From assembly GCA_008921705.1 (NCBI GenBank), contig VFFE01008521.1:1201915-1265914 (forward strand): a stretch of DNA of 64,000 bases. Direction: 5' to 3'. This DNA is from Burhinus oedicnemus. Its lineage: Eukaryota > Chordata > Aves > Charadriiformes > Burhinidae. The position numbers were made by a program, and so were the translations under genes. Positions 48,854-61,200 of this stretch are shown in pieces; the first letter of the stretch is position 1; each line of letters opens with the position of its first letter. The notes under the pieces were generated by a model, which saw only the letters and a program-made list of their open reading frames with translations, did no database searches and had not been told where the DNA came from.

Positions 48854-51800
48854 ATCACAAGGAGGTTGTTACATCTTTAAACCATACAGCTAAAACAGCA
48901 TTACCACTTCATAGTAGTTATTACTTCACTTCTTGGCATCAATAAAGTTTGTAATACTCATTAGGAGCTGTTCATTGAGTTAGGCTTGTCTTTTATTTAT
49001 GAAGTGTTTGCAAACCAATAACTTTGTTACAAATGAGGTTTATTCTCATCAATCTTCCATTAATGCCAATTGTAGACATATTGTGTATTATCCTATAGAT
49101 TGTTAACAATCTCAGGAAAGTGAACACTTCTTTTACTAGTCAATACTTGAAATCTGCTAATGGAACTCTGTGACAGATGACTCGCCAAAGGCATGGTTTC
49201 TGTACCCCGATTAGATAGAAAATTAGGATCAGTGCCTGATGGTCAATATTTCAAGAAGAGGATGCAGGAAATGTTACTATTTAAGACTCACAGAGAAAAC
49301 TAAGCTTTACGAACTGCATCGTTCGGCAGTATTTCTGGCCTTTATTTGCACAAGCAGTATTATAGCTATTTATATGAGGTGTGATGTAGTCAAAAGTTTT
49401 TTTTCAGACCTATGAAAAAGCAAGGCAGATGGTCCACTGACATTTGTACTATCAAGACAAAGTGACTTGTTTTTTTCTGGGCAGTAAAGACTTTGCAAAT
49501 GGAAGACAAGGACATCTTAAAAAGCCCTGAGTAACCCTGAGTAGTTTGCTCCAGTTTGTCTGCTCCTGGGCTTATTTACGCTCTTATGCATCAACCTGAG
49601 AGTACACAATGAACTTTAAATCACATCGGTAGTAAGCCCAAGTTCAACCTTCATTAACATTGGCTACGTTCAAATGAGGGTACTGGAAGATATTCTGAGA
49701 TGAACCCCTCATCCTTGTCTCAACTTCACAAAACATCAGTTCCTTTCAGTCTTTTCTATTTTTTTTCATTTCCACAAAAAGGGACATGGTTAGTGGAAAA
49801 AAAATCCATCCTATTGAGGTATTCAATCTTTTTACCAAATTCTTTCGTTAAAGACCCAGAGGATCAAAAAAAAAAGACCAAAAAAAAACCCCTAGCTTGA
49901 AATCTAAGATGTATGAACTAAACATCTGGTAAAAGTTATCTTTGTCGGAAAAATAGATGTCCTTCTTAAATGAACAAATCTAGTTTCTGTTCTTTTAGAT
50001 GTTTTTATAAAGATTTTATTTAAAAAAAACCCAAACAACAAACAACAAACAAAATGCAAGCTTTGTAAACCTTTTGTAATAGCCCAAGGGAAGAAACAGA
50101 CTTAGCTGAAATGATTAGTTGTTTACAGTTTTATCAGTTGGTGAAGGTAATCTGGGCTGCTGTTGGTCAATTTACAACAGCCCTAAATTGCGTATTCTAA
50201 CTTATGTTTTTGCATTACAAGAAAAGCTATGATGATGTTCGTTGTTCCAAGAAGCTTCATGTGGGTAGTGTAAACACACTTTCTGACCTTCAAGAGAAAC
50301 TGATATCATACCTAAACAAAAAGAGATAACACTTGTGACTGGAAAACTATACAGGTATAGGGGCATGGAATAAACACTTCCAAATGTGTCTATAAAAACA
50401 GTGTAATGGGTTTATGGCTCAAAAAACATACAGGAACTTTAAACTAAAGAGAAAAAAAATGACAATGACACCATCCCAAGGCAAAAATGAGTTGTTAAAA
50501 GATTTATTCCTCAGAAATATGAAACTGCCTCATTATTAAAAATATTGATCTTTCATGGCAAACTGATAGGTTTGGGCAGTTTAGAAAAAATGTTCCTTAC
50601 ATAAATGGAAATTATACTTTGAATATCCTGTCAATTATTAGTATATTGACACTATTTTCAGTAGCGTCATCGAAAAAAACATGAATTCTTTCAAATAGTT
50701 TCACCACAGTCATTATTTTATAAGAAATAGTACCAAAAAGGGCCACATCTTGAAACCAGATATTTTCTGCTCCTGCAGTTGTTTTGCAATAGTCCTTTAA
50801 AAGCCCAGAATACTGGGACCAAGATGGTGTTACACAAGATGGTGAAGAACCTAGTGCTAGTGTCATACTACGGCTTGTATAGGGGTCAAGGGCAGCCTGG
50901 CATTGCTGGTAGCCAAATACCATCTGAAGATATATGGATCTATTGCAGCTTACTCTGAGGGCTGTGCAAATCTTCCTTTCAGTTTCTAGAAGTACAACTT
51001 TGCTAAATAAGTGGGATTTAATATTTCCTTTCCAAACTTGTGCTTCAACAATGATCTGTCATAGAAAGCATTTGGAAAGGCTAAACATTGACTACGTGGT
51101 ACAGCAGAATATGAGATATGGATTTCCACGAATGTTAAACTTAAGCAGTAGTTCACATCAAGAATACGGTTGCCCATCTCCTTAAATTACAAATGCCCAG
51201 GATAACAGTAATTGCCTCTTGTATAGTATATTGGTAAAGCTCAACATACTTCATAAAACATTTCAACTATATTTCTCACTAGCTAAATTTACCAAATGTA
51301 TATAGTTTTTGCTACGTGAGTAGGACCACTGTTCAGCAAAAATAAGTTCAGTGTGTAGAACTTGCAAACAGAGGATTCAGACTTATACCATGTTTAAGGA
51401 AGTGGATATAGAAAAGGGTTAGATAGTGGATTATTAGTATTACTTTGAATTCTTAAAGATCTTTTTTACAACTTTAGCAGTTCTCCAGCTGAACCCACAC
51501 AGAATGCAAAAGACAGCTATTAAAAATTTTGAAGGCTAGTTCAGGGCAGACTAATAATTGATGAAGTATATACTTTGAATGTAGTTTGAAAGAGTACAGT
51601 GGATTGTGGCAAATATGCTTTATAGGATTTCTATGAAATTTTATGAAAGGAGACCCCAGTAAATGTTTTAATGGAGAAGCTCATAAACCTCTCCAATCGT
51701 AGCTTAGAGTAACGAAAAGAAAATTTTATGGCAATGAAGGAAGATCTTGCTCAAGTGTTTAAAAACACTGCTCAATGGCTAATCAAGCCTTACTGCATTT

Positions 51801-52059
51801 TAAAAAGACAGATCTAACATAACAAATTGCTGACTCTTCCTTCAGCTTTTGTAAATTTAGCCCTGGGAATCTAACCCAAATCTAACAGGCATATGATTGG
51901 AGATCAATGTTTATTCATTACAGAAAACAATAAAAATCTGACCACAGAATTAGTACTTCCCTGCGAAACTTCAGGATTTATATGAATTGTAGATTCTAGT
52001 CAGGAATGACCTGAAAATCCTAAATGGTAAAAATAAAAGCATGCTATACTGTATTTCTA
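48854..52059. other. AT-rich sequence, nothing recognised
   Basis: About 3.2 kb. Simple A-rich runs at about 49866-49890 and an AAACAACAAAC run at 50030-50052. The ORF at 50612-50923 (-) overlaps plus ORFs further right and has no known motif. Confidence 0.5.
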
Positions 52060-52389
52060 TTATTCAGGTCTGAACATAAGCACCTTACTGCTCAAATATA
52101 GGGACCTTATTCCTCTGCAGCTTTCAAGCATGGTGTGACCTGCATGGGTGGATCTTTTCAAAGTACTGCTGAGCAAGCGTTCATACCGAAAGTCTCTCAC
52201 AAATTGCCTGCCTCTCCGCTCAAGGTCATGCTCTCTTAAGACGTTGCTACTAAAACAAGCTTCCCAGAAGTTTCGCAGAAGCTTGATGCTGCTGCCTGTC
52301 TTCCTTCTGAACTGTAACTGCACATAGCCAGTCTGCTGCAACACCACCTTGTCTCCTGACTGATTCCTTACAGGGGATTTTGTATTACA
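52060..52389 (-). other. 109-codon minus-strand open stretch, arginine-rich, unidentified
   Basis: Open on the minus strand from after a TGA at 52392-52390 to TAA at 52062-52060. It is locally GC-richer than its surroundings. The translation is unusually arginine-rich and well mixed (LQFRRKTGSSIKLLRNFWEA, then ERRGRQFVRDFRYERLLSS), unlike the Lys/Ile/Phe noise nearby. There is no ATG near its start, so if real it would be an internal exon or a pseudogene piece. I do not recognise the family and see no confident splice sites. Confidence 0.18.
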
Positions 52390-55120
52390 TCATGTGGAGT
52401 GGATCCATCAGAAGTACTATTATTAAACTAGGACTTGTTAAGATTGTACAGTGGTCTCTTTGATTTGGATTTTAAGAGAATTAAAATGTGATATGACCTC
52501 ATATGGTCTCAGCATTTTGCTAATTTCATTCAGCAGTAAGTGATGTTTTATTACCAATACATATTTTGCATCGAAACACATCAGTATTGGACTGATTTAC
52601 AATTATCTTAAATAAACACCTTTAAAATAAATTCACAACTTCAAAACATTCCTGGTTTTGGCTAAAGTTATTCATCTAATTTTTGCCTGGTATTCAGAAT
52701 ATTTGCAAGCCATAACTATTTGTTTTTTTTAATTTTCAAATTACTGACTTGTGTCAGACTTTCTAGCATAGAGAATAAAAGATATTCAATGCTCTTGCTT
52801 CTTGGTCGTGTACAGCTGATTAGCATGTTCTGATAATGTTCTGATAAGAACTTTGTATTAGTACCTTGTGCAATTCTTCTGAAATTCTGAACCTACTACT
52901 TGGTCAAGATTTTTATAAGAACAGAAGACAGTGGCTGAACTGTCATAAGAAATATCTTTTTCTTTCTTATGAATGATGTCCACAGGGGAGGTTTCAGTTC
53001 ATGTTGGAAAGAGAGAATTGGAAGAGCTGCATAACTGCTGCCTTTTTACTGTTTTGTGCAAGTCCATGGAGATCTTTCCCTGAGTTCACACCATCAGTTT
53101 CCATAAGTTTTTCTCGGTAAGTTCTAAAGTAATTTCTTCCTTTAGATGTGCGTTTGTGCTGATGGTTATGTTATGTTATGTTACTTATTTTATCTCATTT
53201 GTTTTTCTTTGTTTTTATTTTTTAAGCCTTGCCTTGTTAAGCTGAACTGTTAAAAAAAAGTTTGAAAAGGATGGAGCTATGGGTAAGCTGCTGTCGTACG
53301 TTCTCTGCTAGGAAATGATCTGCAACACTGAAGCTTGAAATAGTTCTGTTTCATATTATGTTCATTTTTTTGAAACAAGAATACCTTGCATTTTAAGAGT
53401 TGTTTATAGAACATGTGCATTATTAGTGTCCCATCTGTCACATAGCTAACAGAGGAGAAAGAAGAATCTGTGCAAAAGACAAATAAAACCTGCAAATTCA
53501 TTTTCTATAGCCAAGTCTTGTTAATAGTTAATAATTAATCTTCATGAATTCCTTACCTGTTATGTTTTAAACAGAATACAGATTTGACTCTTAATTGAGA
53601 TGGAAGAATGGCTTAGGAAGAGGTTAACAGAACTGGGAAAAAAAAAAAAGAGGTAACGTCTGAAATTCAGCAGTGATTCTTTACTGGGAGGGATGGGTAG
53701 AGGAATATGTTATGCATCATGGAAAGCAGCATTTTTAAAGAAGAGCAAAATGGAATACACTGAAGAAGAGTCAATCCAATAAATTCCTGCCTATTAAAAT
53801 TGGCTGCCTGGCTGTCAAATCAAGAGCACATTAGGTGCCATGTTATTATCTGTTTTAAAGGTTCTATCTGTCAACAAAAGACATAGGATGTGTTCTGAAA
53901 CACGTATGATTTGCTGAATATGTAGTAAGTGAACTACTTCAAAGATTTCTAGCCATCTCATAGCTGTAGACATGGCAGTAATGAGAAGGTCATTTCTCAG
54001 GCATGTAATTGTCATGGTCAGTAGATTATTGCTCAAACCAACAATATATTGTCACAAGTGAAAGAACTTGTAGGTTTAGTTCAATTCCTTGTGAGCAAAG
54101 ATAATGCTTTTTGTCTGTTTAAGGTGTAACAGTAAAATTTTTGCAGCACAAATGTATGTCTGAATGAGACTGCAAAAGCATCTATTTCTGTGTTATATAA
54201 ACCAGGTCATTAATTAACCAATCTCCCTATTTTACCTTATGAAACAGAGAATGCTGCAATATGGTCACAATTACCTAAAGAGAACCTTTTTTTTTTAAAA
54301 TCATCATCTAGGTGTGGCAGCAGAGAAACATTACTGCTATTTAATGGAGATTTAAATACATAAGCACTATGCTTACAGCTGCTGTTTAGCTCTTCTGAAG
54401 CTATTATAATGAATACAGAGAAGTATTTTCCCTACTTGTGATCTATCTTCAGTTGCAGACCTACTGAGATTGTAGCATGCCTATAGAAATGATACTTCCT
54501 TTCAACGTTGAAGAGGGAAATTTAGGAGTTGCTTTTAATTTTTCCCCTCTTTTTCACTTGGAATGCAATTCTTTCTGCTCTTCAAATTCAGCACCATTAT
54601 GTACATAAAATGCTCATAACAAATGCAGCTTGAGAGTCACTTTAGATGACAATCTTAAGTGACCTGATGAATGTTAAGAAACCCCTGTAGGAAAAACAGG
54701 AAAATTGTGGTCTGAGCTAAGCTGCACTGAGCTGAAAGAGCTGAAAAAGATCAAGATCATGAAGACTCCCCTAAAGATACCTGCAGACTATTCAGCTGGA
54801 ATCCAGCTGCAGGCAATCTAAATCAGATATGTTTTTCAGCAGCTTGACAAGAAATCCTGACACTCTAAATCTCCTGTTTTGTTGGAAGGCAATATCCCAG
54901 CTGCTCTTGAAAGTTAAGCAGCTTCTGTTGGGTAAAGTGAGCTGGTCTGACCGATGAGAAATGTGTAGCACTCATACTGAAAAATATTTGTTGTCTGCAC
55001 AGAGCTATTCACTACAAAATCTACTCTTTGGGGGTTACAATAATATCCCAAATAAACCCTTAGTTATGTTTGTACTCTGGCATTTCTAAGCACTTCCCAG
55101 TTTACATCACCTGGACACAC
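52390..55120. other. AT-rich sequence with small simple repeats
   Basis: Contains a TGTTCTGATAA direct repeat at 52826-52847, (GTTAT)n at 53165-53183 and a 12-13 base A run at about 53638-53650. No gene or interspersed repeat was recognised. Confidence 0.5.
53165..53183. repeat. (GTTAT)n pentanucleotide repeat
   Basis: Three to four tandem GTTAT units. Confidence 0.8.
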
Positions 55121-56405
55121 ATCATAGAATCGTAGAATGGTTTAGGTTGGAAGGGACCTTAAAGATCATCTAGTTCGGTTCCTTTGACGTGGGCAAGGAC
55201 ACCTCCCACTAGACCACATTGCTCAATGCCTCATCCAGCCTGGCCTTGAACACTTCCAGGGAGGGGGCATCCACAGCTTCTCTGGGCAACCTGTTCCAGT
55301 GCCTCACCACCCTCACAGTGAAAAATTTCTTCCTCATACCTATTCTAAATGTAGCCTCTTCTAGTTTGAAGCCATTACCCCTCATCCTATCACTACATGC
55401 CCTTGTAAAAAGTCCCTCTCCAGATTTCTTGTAGACTCCCTTCATATACTGGAAGGTTGCTATAAGGTCTGCCAGCAGCCTTCTCTTCTCCAGCCTGAAC
55501 AACCCCAACTCTCTCAGCCTGCCCTCATAGCACTGGTGCTCTAACCCTCTGATCATCTTCGTAGCCCTCCTCTGCACCCACTCCAACAGGTCCATGTCCT
55601 TCTTATGTTGGGGGCTCCAGAGCGGGACACAGTACTCCAGGTGGGGTCTCAGCAGAGCAGAGTAGAGGGGCAGAATCACCTCCCTCAACCTGCTGGCCAC
55701 GCTTCTTTTGATGCAGCCCAGGACACAGTTGGCCTTCTGGGCTGCAAGTGCACACTGCTGGCTCATGTTGAGCTTCTCATCCGCCAACATCCCCAAGTCC
55801 CTCTCCTCAGGGCTGCTCTCGATCCACTCTCTGCCCAGCCTGTATTTCTGCATGGGATTGCCCCAACCCATGTGCAGGACCTTGCACCTGGCCTTGTTGA
55901 ACTTCATGAGGTTTGTACGGGCCCACCTCTCAAGCCTGTCCAGGTCCCTCTGGATGGCATCCCTTCCCTCCAGCATGTTGACTGCTCCACAGAGCTTGGT
56001 GTTACTGGCAAACTTGCTGAGGGTGCACTCAATCCCAACATCCATGTTGCAACGCAGATGTTAAATAATACCGGTCCAAGTACCGACCCCTGAGGAACAC
56101 CACTTGTCACTGCTTGCCACTTGGACATTGAGCCATTGACTGCAACTCAACAGATGGAGTGTGACCATCCAGCCAATTGCTTATCCACTGAGTGATCCAT
56201 TGGCCAAATCCATGTCTCTCCAATTTAGAGACAAGGGTGTCATGCAAGAGAGTGTCAAATGCCTTGCACAAGTCCAGGTAGATGACATCTGTTGCCCTCT
56301 CCTTATCTACCAACATTGTAACCTCATTCTAGAAGGCCACCAAATTTATCAGGCATGATTTGCCCTTAGTGAAGCCATGTTGGCTGCCACCAATCACCTC
56401 CTGAT
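55121..56405 (-). mobile_element. CR1 LINE, longest copy in the window, minus strand
   Basis: About 1.28 kb of CR1 read right to left, the least truncated copy here. The 3' end is at the left (plus strand ATCATAGAATCGTAGAATGG, then GTTGGAAGGGACCTTAAAGA). The match runs through ORF2 to about 56405, where CR1-like CCAATCACCTCCTG gives way to unrelated sequence. It covers roughly the last third of a full CR1. Confidence 0.96.
55209..56316 (-). pseudogene. CR1 ORF2 reverse transcriptase remnant, three frames
   Basis: Reverse transcriptase of CR1, which would copy the element's RNA at a nicked target. Reading on the minus strand: 56316-56107 has [19 protein letters not shown] (the YLD..KAFD catalytic box) and [16 protein letters not shown]. 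56128-55904 has [18 protein letters not shown], the second conserved box. The frame then shifts and 56045-55209 (278 codons) has [17 protein letters not shown]. There the family's FADD catalytic box reads FASN, so both catalytic aspartates are lost. The rest ([39 protein letters not shown]) continues in one frame to the natural stop. Two frameshifts and the FASN change make it dead. Confidence 0.94.
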
Positions 56406-56787
56406 CATATTCAAGATCCCTTGTCAGGCTGAAGCCTTAGATGGTTCCCTCTCCTTCTCATACCCTTGTTTCTGATATGGGAGCCTCGTCCCACAGATTG
56501 GAAGTGATGTGGCACTGCGAGGAATCTTTCCGTCTGGTCGGTTGGAGGAGCTGGCCTGCCAGGGTGCCCTGAGAGCTGTGAGCAACACCACTATAGGGAA
56601 GCAAAGCTCTTTGGGACCCCAGGTGTGACCATGCAACAGGCATGCTGGGTTGTAAGTGCAGTGAGGAAGCTGCTGGACTGAAAACGTCAGCTCTTTACCT
56701 GAAGGGTAATTTCTGTGTTATATACATCTATTGACTGAATAATAATAGTACATTATTCAACTGTTTTTTTCCTTTTGTTCTTTAACA
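56406..56787. other. Orphan GC-richer segment next to the CR1
   Basis: The first ~290 bp are clearly GC-richer than the flanks and start exactly where the CR1 match ends. Overlapping minus ORFs (56424-56643) have no recognisable motif. It could be another repeat into which the CR1 inserted, or a diverged part of the CR1. I cannot assign it. Confidence 0.35.
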
Positions 56788-56925
56788 ATTTCATTAGTTA
56801 TCATTCTAGCTTTAAATTCTTCATTTCTCCCCACTGCCCCCTTTTTTCCTACAAGCCTATGTTCCAGAATTTCATCACCTATAAGGGATGGCTACCTCTT
56901 TCATTTTGACAACATTTCACTTTCC
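56788..56925 (+). repeat. Diverged direct repeat, copy A (~135 bp)
   Basis: Matches copy B at 57686-57815 in the same orientation. Shared landmarks in order are ATTTCATTAGTT, CATTCTAGCTTT, AATTC, TTCTCCCCACTGCC, TTTTTCCTA, CAGAATT, ATCAC, AAGG and a TTTCA...TGTCAC-like end. There are several small indels. The family is unknown to me. Confidence 0.75.
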
Positions 56926-57685
56926 TAGTGTTACAGAAGTAAATACATTATTCAGGAATACTCCTCCTACTTGACTGCATTCTAGGTCACAGTGAATCCT
57001 ACTAAGCAGTGGTTAACTAATAAATTATGGAGATCTTCATTCACTGAATTTGCCCCAGAGGGAAAAGGTTACTTATAGCTCAAGTTTAGCAAACAAAGAA
57101 AACAATAAACAAAGTATACAGGACAAAAACTGACACAACTTTATTTTTTTTCAACAATCAGTTTTAAAAAGATTTCACTGTAAGCTGCTGAAAGCTGTGT
57201 TTGCTATTAAATCAAACTGGCTATATTTTGTCAGTGTAAGATAATTTAAGAAGAAACCTTCAGAAGGACCACTAAGACTGGGGTATCGATCATCCTGTGT
57301 GCAAATATAAGTAGACCTTCGACATTGTATGTATTGAGACTCTTTAGGATTGTCTGTGGTTGGTATCCTGTCACACATGTACATACAAAGACCAAAAATG
57401 TGATCATCATTTTATCTAAATAAATTATTATGAAAGGTAGCGGATGTCCAATGACAGGACTGTAGTGGGTGAGACTTAGGCAACCTATATATTCATTCAT
57501 GGTTGCTGTTTGGCCTTTTACTCTCTGCAGAAGTCAAGTCCTTCATCTTACTAAATGTGTATATAGAGATCACATTAATTTCACTGGGCCTTAATTTCAC
57601 TGGAACTTTGTATACGTAGTATCCTACTTTTATTAATTGGAGTTTATACCTTGGTATTGCACAGAACACAATATTTTTCTTTCAC
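56926..57685. other. AT-rich spacer between the two repeat copies
   Basis: About 760 bp with no recognised element. Contains a 13-bp direct repeat TTAATTTCACTGG at 57575-57587 and 57591-57603. Short minus ORFs at 57175-57500 look like noise. Confidence 0.5.
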
Positions 57686-57815
57686 CATTTCATTAGTTTC
57701 ATTCTAGCTTTGAATTCATCAATTCTCCCCACTGCCTCGATTTTTCCTAAAAACATGTGTTGCAGAATTAATCACATACAAGGTGTGATTGCCTGTTTCA
57801 ACCATGTCACTCTTA
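57686..57815 (+). repeat. Diverged direct repeat, copy B (~130 bp)
   Basis: Second copy of the unit at 56788-56925, about 900 bp downstream, same orientation. It begins ATTTCATTAGTTTCATTCTA and includes TTCTCCCCACTGCC and TTTTTCCTAAAAACATG. By eye it matches copy A over most of its length with scattered substitutions and short gaps. Confidence 0.75.
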
Positions 57816-58230
57816 AAATAAGATCGAGAATTAATTAAGGTCCATTATATCTTTTTTATATAATTTCCCAGTTCTTCTAGTAACAGTTCTTCTACCACAA
57901 CTTCAACTTAAGTATCATACTCAATGTACAGAAACAATGAAAATAGTTTTCAAAGTCTTTGCTGCTTAGATACTGACTATATCTATAATGTGAAAACTCT
58001 ACGCCTTTGGTGTAGTTATTGGAACTTAAATTCAGTGTATGTGTCACCTTTTGTAAGAACATTGCAAAAATCTGTGTTCTGACAGAGAATGAAGCAGCTC
58101 AACTTTTTTTCAAGGTTTGCATCTGTGTGCGTCTGTGAGTGAGGGAAGAGAAAGAAACTAAGCTAGGGACATACCAATTACAAAACATCTTAGGCTTCAA
58201 TCCAAAAAGGTCTCATATCTATGCTTCAGT
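57816..58230. other. AT-rich sequence, nothing recognised
   Basis: No repeat or gene signal that I can support. Confidence 0.55.
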
Positions 58231-58260
58231 TTACAAACTGAACAATTACAAACTGAACTA
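58231..58260. repeat. 15-bp tandem duplication
   Basis: TTACAAACTGAACAA at 58231-58245 followed by TTACAAACTGAACTA at 58246-58260, one mismatch. Confidence 0.93.
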
Positions 58261-61200
58261 TTATCCTGTCTACATACATAATTTTTCCCTTGATTGCCAC
58301 CTTAGTTTCCTGATATTGAAACTATGCCTACATGTATGCATCTGATTCAACAACTATACAGATAGCCTGAAATTTCACTCACTGTTTATTAAACATTAAC
58401 TTTACATTAACCTAGATCCGTTTCTCACTCTCTCTTCATTACGCTTTTAACACATTGTATTTCTGTTATTGAAGCATTGCAGGGAGGGACCTAGCTATAA
58501 TGGTGTGAAGAAAAATGAAGAAATTGGTATTGCAATATTGCAATGTCTGTCTCTGGAGGTTTTTTTGCACCTCCTCCTCCGCCTTCCCCAGGTGTCTAAA
58601 ACTATTTTGTTAAGACAAGTCTCTACCTTGGAAAATGGCTCATTGCTACTGAAATGCAATGTGAAGCTTCTTCTGAGACCAAATCCATTTTCTACAATTA
58701 GTGGAGCTGATAAGTACTAACCTACATACTGAAAGGAAATAAAAGCACGTGGGAAAAAAAATAATCTGCAATTGTTCTATAGGGATGGTAGGTTTTCCTT
58801 TAACAGCTGATGTAAATGAAGTGGGAGAATTTAAATTTACCTGGGCTTTTACATTTTACTATGCACCTTTTAAAGATTTATTAGCAAACAGTATGAAGAA
58901 ATAAGTGTCAACTATTAGGTTTGTGTTATACAAGTCTTTTTATTTTTTTATTCAAAGCACACTGTCTTTAGGAAATAACCAGAAATTATTGCTTAGATAT
59001 TCAGGGTCCCAAAATGAGTCATTAATTTGCTCAGCATATTTTGCTCCTGAGGTGGAGGTGGGGAGGTATTTTTGCTACCAGTTTTTAGTATGAATCAAAT
59101 AGACGTGGATCCCACTAAAGTAAAAGCAAGCAAAAATAGCTGTGAACAAGAAATCTTTACAAGGAGATGACCATATGGATTTGCTGCTGTCCAATCACCT
59201 CAGCAAGTCCACCTTTAGTACTTTTATACTGTTTAAGATGTTTACATCACTTTATACTCTGTACTCTTCCAAACTACACATATAGAGTGAAATTCCAAAT
59301 ACTTAGAAGCAAAGTATAACTACAATTGCTGTGTGCGACTTTACTATTTAAATTTCCCCACACCATTGTTTGAATACTTTTGCGGCTCAGCTAGAGCATT
59401 GCCTCTATTATTGTGTGAAAATGATTCCACTTTCTCTGATTATACCACAAGTTATAGTGCCGCTGTTTTGTTATGCCTGTCTGAAGAAAAATAACAGAAT
59501 CAGTTACAGTTGATTTCCTTTCTTCTAGTATTCTGCTATTTTCTGTGGCAAATGACCTCAAATAACTATAAACCTACTTCCTATAACAAACATGTATATT
59601 TTTTTTCATTATAGATATACACCTTTTTCCTTGCAAGCGTCCATGACCACCAGATCCCTATTATTTTGTTATTATTTTGTCTTATCTGCCTCTTCAATGG
59701 TTTTGCAGGTCTCCATTTTCTGGCATTAGTTTTTGCTATACAAAACTTCCTTTACAGATTTGTTTTGTTCATTTTTTTTCTACTGAACAAAATGTTCACA
59801 AATAACAACTAGATCTAACTGGAATCATTCTGCATTTTCACAGAATATACTTCTGTGCACTTTACCTGTAGTGTTTTATTTTTAACAGAAGTGTTGGATT
59901 GGAAAAGAGAATTATGTGTAAAAACCTTTATTTCCCTGGCAACTATTTAAAGTCATCCTGACTAAACTAATTTCCAATTTACATGTTAATTATTATATTG
60001 AGCATATCATGGCTAGCAAAATATATCCAATAACAATCACCCAGCAGGCTAGCAGATCTTCCAGAAAGTACTCTCAGGTGGAGTGAAAAGAAAAATGTAG
60101 AACAACGTCCCTTTTTCCAGTTGTCTTAAGCACCTCAGTCTGGGAGTCTAATTTTTCTATGCCAGCAATACAGAATCATCTATTTGATTTGCCCTGTGCT
60201 TTTGATGTAAGCAACATGTCTTAATAGCTTTTGTCATTGTTTGTTTATATTTGAAGCCTGTATAAAACATTTCCATCTCTCTTCTTATTTTAAATGACCT
60301 TTATGTGTCTGTTTTATGAGTACAGTTTTCTGTAATAACTACAGAATTGTCATCCTTAAAGGAAATTTCACCTAAAACTGAGTTCTCCCTTGAGTTCCTT
60401 GCAGAGCTAGAAATACAACCATCATGTGCCTACAGACTTAATTACTTTTTTCAAGATCTTTGATTAAAAACATACCTCTTTGTTGTGCTTATGTAGTGTG
60501 CAATATACTTCATTTTATCAAATACAGTTTCAGATTCAATCTTTACCTGCATCAAGTGAAAAAAATCCCGCATGAAGTGTTACAGTATCTGCAAGTATCA
60601 CAGACCTGCCTTCTGATTAGCTTCCTCATAATAATATGCATTGCTGGCAGATATATTCTAAAGAGTGTCCTGATTTCCTCTAGTTGTCCTCTGTATTTAG
60701 AAAAAAAAAATTCAGATCCCACGAAGCCTTGAATGCCTTAGTCTTTCACTTCAATATTTTCTTACCTTATTTTTACTATCTGTGGTTTTCAATGGTATTT
60801 CCACACTTACAAAAGATCAGTTTCATTCCCTTCATGGATCTGACTAGCTCCCCATAGGAGTATGAAGTTCACCACACTGCCCAGACTCTGGTGGGGAAAC
60901 TCCTTCACTGCTGGAAACATCCACAACACCGTGCCCACACAGAACAGTGTTACTTTCTCTTACATCCCCTTTTCTCCTCACCAGTCACTCCAAACTTGGC
61001 AGATATGAGACCATATCAGTGGAAAACGCAATTCTGTATCAAATAATTTTGTGAGGTTGTATTAATTCTTTCCTTAACGGTACATTCTCAGCTTCCAAAT
61101 GGACTTAAACACACCACATAAAATAAATATGTAACGTGGATTGTGTTACCTTGGATGTAGCACTGCTGGAGAAGAGGATAAAGTCTGTTCATCATGTATC

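Noticed and set aside
55605..56093. 162-codon plus ORF
   Set aside because: Antisense shadow of the minus-strand CR1 reverse transcriptase.
58560..58620. Strong acceptor-like site CTCCTCCTCCGCCTTCCCCAG
   Set aside because: No convincing open frame, donor or partner exon follows.
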